Under the pieces are notes generated by a model. It saw only the letters and a list, made by a program, of their open reading frames with translations, had not been told where the DNA came from and searched no databases. Positions 1-9,832 of a DNA stretch of 55,798 bases are shown piece by piece. The first letter of the stretch is position 1, and each line of letters starts with the position of its first letter. A program made the translations under genes and the position numbers. This stretch comes from a bacterium (GTDB lineage Bacteria > Bacteroidota > Bacteroidia > Chitinophagales > Chitinophagaceae). Where the stretch lies: NCBI GenBank assembly GCA_027364635.1, contig DAHXOZ010000003.1:1-55798 (forward strand), written 5' to 3'.

Positions 1-153
1 AAAGTGAAAGGGATAAAAAGACGCAGACTATAATAGTAAGAATAAATTTCATAGGGATGAATGATTGTTTTTTTTCAAATGTAAAATGTATTTACGAATC
101 CGTTTGATGGTTAAACTGTTAAATTGTTTAAACGGATTTAAAATAATTTTATT

Positions 154-837
154 CTACATTTTAAACTTATATCCTACACCTTTTACTGTTGCGATGCAAT
201 CGTCCCCTAATTTTTGCCTTATTTTTCTGATATGAACATCAATGGTGCGGTCGCCTACGATCACTTCTGTTCCCCAAACCTTATCCAAAATTTCATTCCG
301 TAAAAAAACTTTTGAAGGCTTGGATGCCAGGAGGGCAAGTAGTTCAAATTCTTTTCTTGCAAGAATGATCTCCTGATCTTTTAAGGTTACAATATATTTT
401 TCACGGTCGATAGCAAGATCTCCTATTTGTAAAACACTTCCTGTTTCTTTAATGATCCGCCTGAAAAGTGCATTTACACGGCTTATTAAAACTTTTGGGC
501 TTATTGGCTTGGTAATATAATCATCCCCACCCGTTTCAAGGCCTTTAATTTCGGTGCTTTCATCGTTAAGCGCAGTTAAAAAAATGATGATAGTATTTTC
601 AAATGACTTGTCGGCACGTAATATTTTGCAAACTTCAAACCCTGTTTTTCCGGGCATCATTACATCAAGAATAATGAGATCTGGTTTATGAATTTTGGCC
701 AGTTCTACCGCCTCATTACCATTGGTTGCCTGAATTACATGATAGCCTTCACTTTGCAGATTGAAGGTTAGAATTTCTAAAATATCCAACTCGTCATCAG
801 CAACTAAAATTGTGAATGGTCTTGCTTCCTGGTTCAT
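154..837 (-). CDS. OmpR/PhoB-type response regulator
   Basis: This is a two-component response regulator that would bind DNA when phosphorylated by a sensor kinase. The receiver domain covers about residues 8-125, with the acidic pair D14-D15, phospho-acceptor D58 in LIILDVMMPG, and K110 in YITKP. A winged-helix Trans_reg_C domain follows, with the typical RTIDVHIRKIRQKLG recognition segment near the C-terminus. The length of 227 residues is normal for the family. I start it at the ATG at 837. An upstream in-frame TTG at 846 overlaps a -7 box and is less likely. No kinase gene is visible downstream in the 153 bases to the window edge, so its partner is unknown. Family certain; target genes unknown. 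Confidence 0.95.
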   Translation of the reverse strand: MNQEARPFTILVADDELDILEILTFNLQSEGYHVIQATNGNEAVELAKIHKPDLIILDVMMPGKTGFEVCKILRADKSFENTIIIFLTALNDESTEIKGLETGGDDYITKPISPKVLISRVNALFRRIIKETGSVLQIGDLAIDREKYIVTLKDQEIILARKEFELLALLASKPSKVFLRNEILDKVWGTEVIVGDRTIDVHIRKIRQKLGDDCIATVKGVGYKFKM

Positions 838-843
838 AATTTG

Positions 844-851
844 CAAACCTA
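844..851 (-). promoter_or_regulatory. -7 box TAGGTTTG of the response regulator gene
   Basis: The minus strand reads TAGGTTTG and then six bases to the ATG at 837. This matches the Bacteroidota consensus TAnnTTTG. With initiation a few bases downstream, the 5' leader would be two bases or less. No good -33 TTG is visible at the usual distance, which lowers confidence. Confidence 0.45.
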
Positions 852-999
852 TATTAAATTATCATTTCCTATCGCCTGTTTACAATTTATTAATATTAAA
901 ATACTGTTGGAGGAAGATTTTGAAAGTTCCTAACAAAAGGTTAATAACTGGCTATTACCGGCCATTTTTACCGAACAAAATATTTGATAACCTAAAGCA

Positions 1000-1031
1000 T
1001 TGGTTAAATTTGTTTATTGGAACTACTTTTG
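1000..1031 (+). promoter_or_regulatory. Promoter TTG-N21-TACTTTTG
   Basis: A TTG at 1000-1002 and TACTTTTG at 1024-1031 are separated by 21 bases, matching the Bacteroidota -33/-7 pattern. Transcription would start near 1036, giving a leader of about 18 bases before the ATG at 1054. Confidence 0.6.
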
Positions 1032-1053
1032 CTTTCAGTAACCTAAAGATAAC

Positions 1054-3267
1054 ATGAGGTTTTTATTTATTTTTTTTCTGTTTATTTATTTTCTTCCTGT
1101 TTCCGCTGCCGCAAGTGATACCACCAATATTCCCATAAGCCGAAGGATTTTTCATGATAGGATAAAAGAAGAACAAAGGCTTGCGGATAAAGCAGATGGC
1201 CGCCTTGATGGAATTATAAAAGTAAGCAACAATCCCGATGTGAATTTACAGGTAACAGATGCGCTCATCCGAAAAATAAATGTACTGCGCAATGATATTG
1301 AAATAAACAATGCTTTGCCTACAAATAACGACAAGGTAAGATACCTGCGCTATGTAGAAGATCTTTTAAAAGATTTTATCCTTAGCTGGAAAACTCATAA
1401 GCTCAATCCTTCGCTGGCACCATTGCTGGTAGAAAATTTTGATGATATCTATAAAGCCAATATTAAAGACGAAAATATGACGCCTTTAATAAAAAAAGTG
1501 CCTTACGAAGTTGGAATTATCAATGCTTCTATTTTTATTGAAAATCCGGGTTATAATGAAAGTAAAATTGCTCTGTTCAGAGAATTTTGCCGGTTAAATC
1601 CTGATAAGATACTTCAAAATCTTGCTCCTTATGTAAATGAACCTTTTGCGGATACATTGGTAATTGAGGCTTTTAATAACAGCCCGAGCCAGTTATATAC
1701 TTACGCTCAGTCTGCCAACAGCCCGCAGGGACAATTAATCAGGAAAATTGATGATCCCCGGATACAAACTGTAGTAAAGCTAAGTACGCAAAATCGGGCC
1801 CTTTTTTATTTCCCTTTCCTGGATGATCTTATAAGTGGTAAAAAAACAATAGCCGAAATAGAGAAAGTAGCAGGCACGTCAAATGAAACCTACGACAGTG
1901 TGGGATATTACCGTATGTTGGTAAAAACAGAAATTGATTATTACGGCAGAATGGTTCATGGGGATACACCCGTGGCAATGCTGGGTGCTAATGGGTTGCT
2001 GGATATGCTCAAGACAAAAGGGTATCAGCATTTTATTTACCCGATCAATGTGTTACATGAAAATCCAAGTCCCGCCGTTCGCTTCAGAGCATTGCAACCA
2101 CTCGATGCACAGGAACTATATTACATGATGGTACTCGGCGAAAATGACATCTATACTTCAAGCTATGAATACAGTTTCGACAGGATGATCCAAAAAATGG
2201 GTCCTGACCCACATGGAGATTCCTTGCTTATTTCACTCAATTTCGACCATTTTAAAAAGTTTATTAAGATGGCTGCAGGCTATAATAAGCTTGATGAGTT
2301 TCTGAAGACGATGCCTGCAAATTCAGAAAAACTAATGCAGGCTTTTGTAGCAAAATTAGAAACGACCAAAACATTAGAAGATGCTGTTGATGTGGCTGAT
2401 TCTTATGGGAGTATCACCAACCCTGAGTTGCAGAAATCAATGTTGCAGAATGTTGAATGGAATGAACAAAGGTGTATCAAGGAAGATAATGAACGCGGCA
2501 AAAAAATATACAGTCTTTTAAAAACAATCTTTCTTTCTGCTGATCCCAAAAACGGAATTGATCTTTCCAAAGAAATAGGTATTCCACCCATTTATACAGT
2601 AGATTATAATTACCTGGCGGATGATTCTGGAAGAATAATTGAACAGGTATTTTTCTATGGTGACAAAGACGGCAAGGCATCTTATGCGAGTTTCCTTACC
2701 TCATTTCCGCGAAGTGAATGGAGCATTACTCAAAAAAGTGAATGGACGGAGATAAAATCCATAAAAGGGAAGCCGATTTTAATTTATGCCAATCTTCCCC
2801 TGGATAATGTAACCGATAAAGACGCCAAGGCGCAGGCCGACCTTATTGATTATCTTGATTCAAAAGGACTGAAGCCTACCATTGTGATCCATAGAGGCCA
2901 TAGTTATCATTTGCCTTATACGATTAAGCAATTGCCAGAAAGTGCAAAAATTATTATGTTGGGCTCATGCGGTGGCTATCAAAATCTGAAAACAATTTTA
3001 AAATATGCTCCTGAAGCGCATATTATTTCTACAAAAGAAACCGGGGCAATGAATGTGAACAAACCAATCATTGACGCGTTGGATAATACACTTCGGGCAG
3101 GTAAAAATATAGACTGGCGACAAATGTGGGCAGGTTTGCAAACTGAATTTAACCATGCGCCTGAACAAATAAGAGAAACTTTTGAAGATTATATTCCCCC
3201 TCAAAAAAACCTGGGTGCTTTGTTTATTAAAGCTTACAATAAGGAAGGTGGCTCCGATGATGAATAG
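1054..3267 (+). CDS. Large secreted protein with a caspase-like (clan CD) C-terminal segment
   Basis: I do not recognise a named family over the full length of 737 residues. A Sec signal peptide covers about residues 1-19 (hydrophobic run ending in AAA). Residues about 20-560 look mostly alpha-helical with no motif I know. Residues about 590-700 read as alternating beta-strands and helices: a strand ending IVIHRGHSYH (H613, H616), then about 20 residues later a strand IIMLGSCGG with C639. A His-Gly or Gly-His motif after one strand and a Cys after the next is the hallmark of clan CD peptidases such as gingipain, caspase and CHAT proteins. The gene is monocistronic, convergent with the atp operon, and ends in an acidic GGSDDE tail. 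That it is a peptidase is inference; expression and secretion are well supported. Confidence 0.8.
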   Translation: MRFLFIFFLFIYFLPVSAAASDTTNIPISRRIFHDRIKEEQRLADKADGRLDGIIKVSNNPDVNLQVTDALIRKINVLRNDIEINNALPTNNDKVRYLRYVEDLLKDFILSWKTHKLNPSLAPLLVENFDDIYKANIKDENMTPLIKKVPYEVGIINASIFIENPGYNESKIALFREFCRLNPDKILQNLAPYVNEPFADTLVIEAFNNSPSQLYTYAQSANSPQGQLIRKIDDPRIQTVVKLSTQNRALFYFPFLDDLISGKKTIAEIEKVAGTSNETYDSVGYYRMLVKTEIDYYGRMVHGDTPVAMLGANGLLDMLKTKGYQHFIYPINVLHENPSPAVRFRALQPLDAQELYYMMVLGENDIYTSSYEYSFDRMIQKMGPDPHGDSLLISLNFDHFKKFIKMAAGYNKLDEFLKTMPANSEKLMQAFVAKLETTKTLEDAVDVADSYGSITNPELQKSMLQNVEWNEQRCIKEDNERGKKIYSLLKTIFLSADPKNGIDLSKEIGIPPIYTVDYNYLADDSGRIIEQVFFYGDKDGKASYASFLTSFPRSEWSITQKSEWTEIKSIKGKPILIYANLPLDNVTDKDAKAQADLIDYLDSKGLKPTIVIHRGHSYHLPYTIKQLPESAKIIMLGSCGGYQNLKTILKYAPEAHIISTKETGAMNVNKPIIDALDNTLRAGKNIDWRQMWAGLQTEFNHAPEQIRETFEDYIPPQKNLGALFIKAYNKEGGSDDE

Positions 3268-3328
3268 CCAGGATTGATTAAAACAAAATTTGTGAGAATT
3301 TGTTTGTTTACTGCCTAATTTATTTAAA

Positions 3329-3352
3329 TAAAAAAACCGGATAAATATCCGG
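3329..3352 (-). terminator. Intrinsic terminator of the atp operon
   Basis: The minus strand forms CCGGAT-ATTT-ATCCGG followed by a run of seven U. It lies 27 bases after the atpH stop codon and closes the operon. On the plus strand the hairpin is followed only by CTTTG, so it mainly serves the minus strand. Confidence 0.8.
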
Positions 3353-3378
3353 CTTTGTATGTTGAATGCTTTTCCTTC

Positions 3379-3942
3379 TTACCTCAGCTTATGTAAATAA
3401 TCATTATTGGCAAATTGTTTTTTAACATCGTGCAGATTTCTCAAAATGCTATTGTCGATCAGCTTGCCTTCCATTTCTAAAATAAAACCACCAATAATAT
3501 TATCATCAACCACAGTTTCTAAATGAACTTTATCATAGGAAGTAGATGCTTTGATCTTGAAAACGAAAGAATCCGCTAATTCTTTACTGATAGGAGTTGC
3601 AGTGGTAAGCCTGGCGTTATGAAGTCCTATTATGCTATTATATTGTGCGATGAAAGAAGTAATAACGACAGGCAAATTGGCTTCACGGCTTTTGTTGCAA
3701 ATCAGTTTTAAAAAAGTTTCTGTAATGGTTGAAATATTGCCGTTGGTAATTGCGCTGATGATTTTATATTTTTTATCAGCATGGATGATCGGGCTTTCAA
3801 GCATCAAAACAAAATCGCGACTTTTATCAACAATTGATTTCAAAAAGACAATATCATTATGCACTTCATCCAGCTTATCGTATTGGGTTGCAATATCTAT
3901 AAGGCTTTTGGCATATCGTTGTGCTAAACGTGGATTGTTCAT
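3379..3942 (-). CDS. atpH: ATP synthase F1 subunit delta
   Basis: This subunit links the F1 head to the peripheral stalk of the F-type ATP synthase. The 187 residues match the normal family length. The N-terminal helical domain starts NPRLAQRYAKSLIDIA, and the C-terminal part carries the typical VDDNIIGGFILEMEGKLIDNSILRNL segment, of which GGFILEMEGKLID is the most diagnostic. The gene follows atpF with an 11-base gap and is the last gene before a terminator. In many Bacteroidota atpA and atpG follow directly; here they do not. Confidence 0.96.
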   Translation of the reverse strand: MNNPRLAQRYAKSLIDIATQYDKLDEVHNDIVFLKSIVDKSRDFVLMLESPIIHADKKYKIISAITNGNISTITETFLKLICNKSREANLPVVITSFIAQYNSIIGLHNARLTTATPISKELADSFVFKIKASTSYDKVHLETVVDDNIIGGFILEMEGKLIDNSILRNLHDVKKQFANNDYLHKLR

Positions 3943-3953
3943 ATCGCTTTAAA

Positions 3954-4448
3954 TTAATTCAACTCAACCTTCTGAGCCAGTTGTTGAATATATTTTTCCT
4001 GGTCTTCTTTGTTATTTAACTCTCTGCGTAAAACCTTTTCACTCACTTCAAGAACCAAATTTCCTACCTGGTTCTTTAAATCAGTAATGGCGGCCATTTT
4101 TTGCTGATTAATTACACTTTGCGCGTCGGCAACTATTTTGTTGGTTTCTTTCCTGGCTTGTTCTTTAGCGTCCTGTATCATTTTATCCCGAATTTCTTTT
4201 GCCTCTCTCATCATCTGAGATCTTTCTTCACGCGCTTTTGCCAACAAAGCTTCATTTTCACTTTTCATATTATCCATTTCTTTACGCATGTTTTCTGCAG
4301 AAAGAATAGAATCGGAGATGTTTTTTTCTCTTTCATCCAAAGATTTCAAAATAGGTTTCCATGCATATTTTGCCAGGATATAGAACACGATACCAAAAGC
4401 AATCAGTGTCCAAAGAATTAAACCTAACTTGGGAAGTAAAAGTTGCAT
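3954..4448 (-). CDS. atpF: ATP synthase F0 subunit b
   Basis: This is the membrane-anchored peripheral stalk subunit. One N-terminal transmembrane helix (about residues 8-26) is followed by a long charged amphipathic coiled coil from about residue 30 to 150, rich in Glu, Lys and Ala. The segment KYAWKPILKSLDEREKNI just after the membrane helix is characteristic. The length of 164 residues is usual. The gene sits between atpE and atpH and is separated from atpE by a 93-base gap that contains a hairpin with a U-run. Confidence 0.96.
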   Translation of the reverse strand: MQLLLPKLGLILWTLIAFGIVFYILAKYAWKPILKSLDEREKNISDSILSAENMRKEMDNMKSENEALLAKAREERSQMMREAKEIRDKMIQDAKEQARKETNKIVADAQSVINQQKMAAITDLKNQVGNLVLEVSEKVLRRELNNKEDQEKYIQQLAQKVELN

Positions 4449-4488
4449 ACTTTTTTATTTGTAATTAAATATAAGAATTTTAAAATTT

Positions 4489-4528
4489 AAAAAAATACTG
4501 CATCCTCCGCCCTGTGCTTTGGATGCAG
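4489..4528 (-). terminator. Possible attenuator between atpE and atpF
   Basis: A perfect 8-bp stem CTGCATCC/GGATGCAG (4498-4505 with 4521-4528) encloses a 15-base loop. On the minus strand it is followed by TA and seven U. It lies just after the atpE stop and before atpF, inside the operon. It could be a partial terminator or an mRNA-stabilising 3' end that raises the level of subunit c relative to downstream subunits. Function is inferred. Confidence 0.55.
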
Positions 4529-4541
4529 TAAAGATTTGCGC

Positions 4542-5923
<1,382 letters not shown>

Positions 5924-5942
5924 ACTTCTTCTGAATTTTGCG

Positions 5943-5950
5943 CAAAGATA
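5943..5950 (-). promoter_or_regulatory. -7 box TATCTTTG of the atp operon
   Basis: The minus strand has a perfect TAnnTTTG box 20 bases upstream of the atpB start at 5923. The -33 region is weak. Transcription would start near 5938. Confidence 0.6.
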
Positions 5951-6131
5951 AGGGTTTGCGGCATGATAAGAAAGATTGACACTATTATTTTTATTGGGGA
6001 AAATATATTTACAATTTCTTAAGATATAACGCAGGAATTAATTTTCCCCGGTTATTTCTGGTAGTTACTTATAAAAAATTAAACGTCTTCTTAACCCGGA
6101 ATAAATTTTATATTTAAATAAATTTCTGAAG

Positions 6132-6518
6132 ATGAAAAATCTGATTTCTACCAGGCTCGCTATTCTGATTTTTTCTGTAATAATTGCCTTTTTTGGGGCC
6201 AATACTATTTTGAATGCAAGGCACATGGTTATGGATGTTCCTTCTTTTTTACCAGCGTCTAAATGGATGGTCTATTTGTCAGGAACCGGATTTTTACTGG
6301 CTGCGATGGCATTTATTATTGACCGTTATGCAAAAATTGCGGGTTACCTGCTGGCGGTCTTATTATTAATTATTGTCTTTTCTGTAGACGTTCCGGGCAT
6401 TATTCATGCTACTTCAAGTCCTATAAAAATGTTATTTGTTACCAACATGCTTAAAGATGCAGCTTTGGCAATGGCGGCAATATTAATAGCTGATATTTCC
6501 AGAGAAAGAACAGTGTAA
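6132..6518 (+). CDS. Small four-helix membrane protein, DoxX-like
   Basis: This protein of 128 residues is almost entirely hydrophobic, with four predicted membrane helices at about residues 8-27, 45-62, 69-88 and 101-121. The pattern fits the loose DoxX-like group, for which no single reaction is established. Its stop codon overlaps the -7 box in front of yidD, so the two genes are adjacent but probably have separate transcripts. I cannot assign a function. Confidence 0.75.
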   Translation: MKNLISTRLAILIFSVIIAFFGANTILNARHMVMDVPSFLPASKWMVYLSGTGFLLAAMAFIIDRYAKIAGYLLAVLLLIIVFSVDVPGIIHATSSPIKMLFVTNMLKDAALAMAAILIADISRERTV

Positions 6519-6523
6519 ATTTG
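6516..6523 (+). promoter_or_regulatory. -7 box TAAATTTG of yidD
   Basis: TAAATTTG overlaps the upstream stop codon and is followed by five bases and then the GTG start at 6529. Initiation at the usual distance would place the first transcribed base at or next to the start codon. Confidence 0.5.
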
Positions 6524-6528
6524 CATAA

Positions 6529-6759
6529 GTGAAATCAGTAAAAGAAATATTGTCCTTCCCGTTTATAGTACTCATCAAAATTTATCAATTGATTATTTCT
6601 CCCTGGATGGGCCCTTCCTGTAGGTATACACCTACGTGTTCCCAATATGGAATAGAAGCATTTAAGAAATACGGGCCATTAAAAGGAGGTTGGCTCACCA
6701 TAAAAAGAATTTTAAGATGTAATCCCTGGGGTAGCCATGGTCACGATCCTGTTCCTTAG
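6529..6759 (+). CDS. yidD: Membrane protein insertion efficiency factor YidD
   Basis: YidD is a small inner-membrane-associated protein that helps YidC-dependent membrane protein insertion. The 76 residues show the family signature [20 protein letters not shown] with the conserved Cys pair, then [15 protein letters not shown] and the HGHDPVP tail. The start is GTG, because no ATG lies near the conserved N-terminus. In many bacteria yidD sits between rnpA and yidC; here it stands alone. Confidence 0.95.
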   Translation: MKSVKEILSFPFIVLIKIYQLIISPWMGPSCRYTPTCSQYGIEAFKKYGPLKGGWLTIKRILRCNPWGSHGHDPVP

Positions 6760-6820
6760 TAGAACAGAAATCAGGCTTTTTTATTGGTTTACTGTGTGGT
6801 ATTTGTGATTTTCCCGCAGC

Positions 6821-8149
6821 TTATTTGGATTTAAGCCTATACTTTTTATTTACCTTAGGATTATTGAAATATTCGTCCAGTTTCTTTTTATCGGTAGTAT
6901 CATCTACAATAGTTACATCTATTAGCTGAAGTTGGATCTGCTGTAATTCATCTTTCAGCTTGGCAATTTTTTGAACAATATTCGGATCTTTATCTCCTAC
7001 CAAAGCATTGTCAGTCAGTAAATATTGAAGCCTTTTAATATCGTTTCTTACCAGTGATGCAGCATTTAATTCATCATTCTTGTTCGGTGCCACTGCTTCC
7101 TTTACAGGAACCAAAGCAACCCCAACACTCGGTAAAATTTTACCTGTAGTTTGTAAATTTTTATCTTGCATTGAAGAAAAAACGGTACCACCCAGAGAGG
7201 TACTTGCAGAGGTAAGATCAAAAGTAGTTCGGGTGTTTTTTGTTTTTTTAATCTTTTCGTCAAGACTCCGGAAAGTACTTTTTAACTGAAGGATATATGT
7301 ATCAATATTACTGGTCAAATTATTGTATTCCAAAAGGCGACGTGGATAATTGATTGCCTGGTTTACTTTCACGGTTACTTCTGCGGTATCGCGATTATAA
7401 AATTTATCAACGCCAATAAATTTAAGAACAAGTGTTTTTTCTTTAACCTCGTCATTGTCTTTTATAAAATCATAAGGAGCTACCCAGGTAAACTGGTCGC
7501 CGCATTGTGTGATAGGGGTTGTAGAACGAATAGGATAATTGCAGTAATAAGTAATTGATTCAAGCGGGAAACTTCCTTGTTCGCATTGTAACTTAAAATT
7601 TAAAGTATCTCCTTCATCAATAGAGAGATCACTGCTTACAGTGGGTTTTATTTTGGATGGGATGATGTCTGTATTATAAAATAAGATCGAAAAGGTGGTA
7701 TCCATCTTATCATTCGGGTCATCCAGATTCTGTACACCAATTTTCACTTTGTATTGGGTATCATATTTTAATTTCCCTGAAAGGAAATAAGATTTTTCTG
7801 CCTTAAAATGCAGCAGACCATTGTCTTTATTGATCCGTAAGCCAACCGGTGAATTTTTTAAATACCAATAGTAATTATAAGGGTTTTTATTGATCTCAAA
7901 ACGATAATCCAAAGTTGAATCCACATGAAGAGTAAAGTAGGGACTAAAGTTTTTTATTCTTAAGAGTGTGTCTACCGGTTTTAAGTAAATAGTGTCTTCA
8001 GGAGGTAAATGAACGGTATCGTTATTCATCACTACTGTATCCTTTTTTTTCAGAAAAGAACTATCTGTTACCTGGCTTTTTACATGTACTGCAAAAAACA
8101 ACAAGGCCATAAAAAACAGTAAAACCTTGGAAACGGCGTTTTTAAGCAT
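6821..8149 (-). CDS. Secreted protein of unknown function with Ig-like repeats
   Basis: I do not recognise this family. From the ATG at 8149 it has 442 residues. An N-terminal signal sequence (KVLLFFMALLFFAVHVKS) is followed by two beta-rich, probably immunoglobulin-like or cadherin-like domains (about residues 55-165 and 170-270), where the segments KIGVQNLDDPNDKMDTTF and TAEVTVKVN look like final strands. The last 170 residues are helical and charged, with possible coiled coils around the TYILQLKSTFRSLDEKIKK and IVQKIAKLKDELQQIQLQL segments. An upstream in-frame ATG at 8170 overlaps the -7 box and is rejected as start. The architecture suggests an exported periplasmic or surface structural protein; this is inference. 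Confidence 0.85.
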   Translation of the reverse strand: MLKNAVSKVLLFFMALLFFAVHVKSQVTDSSFLKKKDTVVMNNDTVHLPPEDTIYLKPVDTLLRIKNFSPYFTLHVDSTLDYRFEINKNPYNYYWYLKNSPVGLRINKDNGLLHFKAEKSYFLSGKLKYDTQYKVKIGVQNLDDPNDKMDTTFSILFYNTDIIPSKIKPTVSSDLSIDEGDTLNFKLQCEQGSFPLESITYYCNYPIRSTTPITQCGDQFTWVAPYDFIKDNDEVKEKTLVLKFIGVDKFYNRDTAEVTVKVNQAINYPRRLLEYNNLTSNIDTYILQLKSTFRSLDEKIKKTKNTRTTFDLTSASTSLGGTVFSSMQDKNLQTTGKILPSVGVALVPVKEAVAPNKNDELNAASLVRNDIKRLQYLLTDNALVGDKDPNIVQKIAKLKDELQQIQLQLIDVTIVDDTTDKKKLDEYFNNPKVNKKYRLKSK

Positions 8150-8154
8150 GTGTG

Positions 8155-8162
8155 CAAAAGTA
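8155..8162 (-). promoter_or_regulatory. -7 box TACTTTTG of the Ig-like secreted protein gene
   Basis: On the minus strand TACTTTTG is followed by CACAC and the ATG at 8149. This spacing implies a leaderless mRNA and decides the start choice for the gene. Confidence 0.5.
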
Positions 8163-8296
8163 TAAAACAATTTGCGCCAAATTCTTAACGAAATAAAAAA
8201 AAATTACTTAAAATTTTTAAAAGAGCAAATGAAAATCAGGGGCTTATATGGGGTATATAGGTATTTTAATTTTTTAAATGAAGGAAGGGAAAAACT

Positions 8297-8782
8297 TTAT
8301 TTAAATTTATCCATAGCCATTTCTGCCGAACCAGATAACTTTTTCATAATTACTGAAACGCTTTGGGCTATTTCACTTTTGTTTTCTACGATAAGTGCCG
8401 CTGTATTTTTACAATTTTCATTTTCTTCTTCATTTTTCTTTCCCGATTTTGAATGATCCATATGAATTACAAGGTCTTTTAAATCATTATCTGCATTTCC
8501 TGATACCTGCACTAAAATTAAAACTGTTATTGCCTCCAGATCTTTGTCGTTTCCATCTCGTAAAAGGGGGTTTTTATGCAATTCTTTAATAAGACTGTCC
8601 ACATTTACTTTTCGCCGCGTTAATTTATTGGCATTTTTTTCGATAATATTTTTAATGCCAGGTTTTATGGTTACCATCGCATTTTGATAGAAAGTATTTG
8701 CTTCAGAAGGCATTACTTTATTTACCTGGGCAATTGTGAGACGGGAAATGAATAAAAAAAACAGGGGTAAAATGTTTTTCAT
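8297..8782 (-). CDS. Small secreted protein of unknown function
   Basis: The protein has 161 residues. A clear signal peptide (MKNILPLFFLFISRLTIAQ) precedes a charged helical region. No cysteines suited to a lipobox and no enzyme motif are visible. The segment VDSLIKELHKNPLLRDGNDKD and the C-terminal Lys/Glu/Asn-rich stretch do not match a family I know. It lies 147 bases before the Ig-like gene on the same strand but is probably transcribed separately, since that gene has its own -7 box. Confidence 0.75.
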   Translation of the reverse strand: MKNILPLFFLFISRLTIAQVNKVMPSEANTFYQNAMVTIKPGIKNIIEKNANKLTRRKVNVDSLIKELHKNPLLRDGNDKDLEAITVLILVQVSGNADNDLKDLVIHMDHSKSGKKNEEENENCKNTAALIVENKSEIAQSVSVIMKKLSGSAEMAMDKFK

Positions 8783-9003
8783 AAGTAAAATCTTTTGTAA
8801 AAAATTTACTCAAATGAGGATAGCTGAGATATAAAACGCTGAAAACAAAAAAATATTGAAAAGGTTTGAATGTATATTATTCCAGAATACTTTAAAAATA
8901 GCAGAATATATTTTTAATAAAGCCTTAATAGTTTTAAAGTGGTGGTACACAGTAGTTTTTTTTAAACTTGTATAAATTTATTACTCAACTCTAAATAATT
9001 AAA

Positions 9004-9813
9004 ATGAATCCTAACCCGAAATTAAAAGAACAATGCGCATTAGTAACCGGTGCCAATAGTGGTATTGGAGAAGCGGTTGCCATAGCTTTGGCAAATGAAG
9101 GCGCCAATGTGGTGGTAAATTATGTTACGCATCCCGAAAAAGCAGAGGACGTAGTAAAAAGAATTGAACAAAACGGCGGTAATGCAATTGCTATAAAAGC
9201 TGATGTGAGTAAAGAGGAAGAAGTTCAGTCGATGTTTCAACAAATGTATGATAAGTATGGAACCATTGATATCCTGGTAAACAATGCAGGAATTCAAAAA
9301 GATTCACCCTTGGAAAGTATGAGCCTTGAAGATTGGAAATTGGTAATTGATGTGAACCTGACAGGTCAGTTTTTATGTTCTCGCGAAGCGGTGAAGGAAT
9401 TTTTGAAACGAGGTGTTGTGCCTGAGCGAAGTAGTGCAGCCGGCAAAATAATTTGTATGAGCAGTGTGCACCAGGTAATTCCCTGGGCGGGGCACGTAAA
9501 TTATGCATCAAGCAAAGGTGGAATTGAAATGCTGATGAAGAGCATGGCGCAGGAGCTGGCTTCCAAAAAAATAAGAGTAAATGCCATAGGTCCAGGTGCA
9601 ATAGAAACTCCCATCAATATAAATGCCTGGGATACGCCTGAGGCTGCCGCAAAATTACTAACACTGATACCTTACAAACGGATTGGCTTACCGGAAGATA
9701 TAGGGAAGGTAGCTGCCTGGCTTGCCAGTGACGAATCGGATTATGTTGTAGGAACAACAGTTTTTGTTGACGGCGGGATGTTATTATATCCCGGATTTAC
9801 TACAAACGGATAA
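9004..9813 (+). CDS. Short-chain dehydrogenase, glucose 1-dehydrogenase-like
   Basis: This is a classical SDR oxidoreductase with a Rossmann fold. The cofactor motif TGANSGIG is at residues 15-22, NNAG follows in the fourth strand, and the catalytic triad is S154, Y167 and K171 (YASSK). The late segment VVGTTVFVDGGM is typical of the family. The 269 residues and overall sequence resemble Bacillus glucose 1-dehydrogenases, but substrate cannot be fixed from sequence. The next gene, a GH63-type glycosidase, starts only 19 bases downstream, so the pair is likely co-transcribed and linked to sugar metabolism. Confidence 0.93.
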   Translation: MNPNPKLKEQCALVTGANSGIGEAVAIALANEGANVVVNYVTHPEKAEDVVKRIEQNGGNAIAIKADVSKEEEVQSMFQQMYDKYGTIDILVNNAGIQKDSPLESMSLEDWKLVIDVNLTGQFLCSREAVKEFLKRGVVPERSSAAGKIICMSSVHQVIPWAGHVNYASSKGGIEMLMKSMAQELASKKIRVNAIGPGAIETPININAWDTPEAAAKLLTLIPYKRIGLPEDIGKVAAWLASDESDYVVGTTVFVDGGMLLYPGFTTNG

Positions 9814-9832
9814 GATTAAAAAGAATAAAATA

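Noticed and set aside
761-1057. Open frame of 98 codons on the plus strand overlapping the response regulator start
   Set aside because: It runs antisense to the regulator and through its promoter, has no family features, and overlaps the promoter of the next gene.
8172-8456. Open frame of 94 codons on the plus strand
   Set aside because: It is largely antisense to a secreted-protein gene with a clear signal peptide and has low-complexity Phe/Ser-rich sequence.
9764-9832. Extended N-terminus for the GH63-type gene
   Set aside because: The extra residues lie inside the SDR gene in another frame; the ATG at 9833 comes just after the SDR stop and gives a family-like N-terminus.
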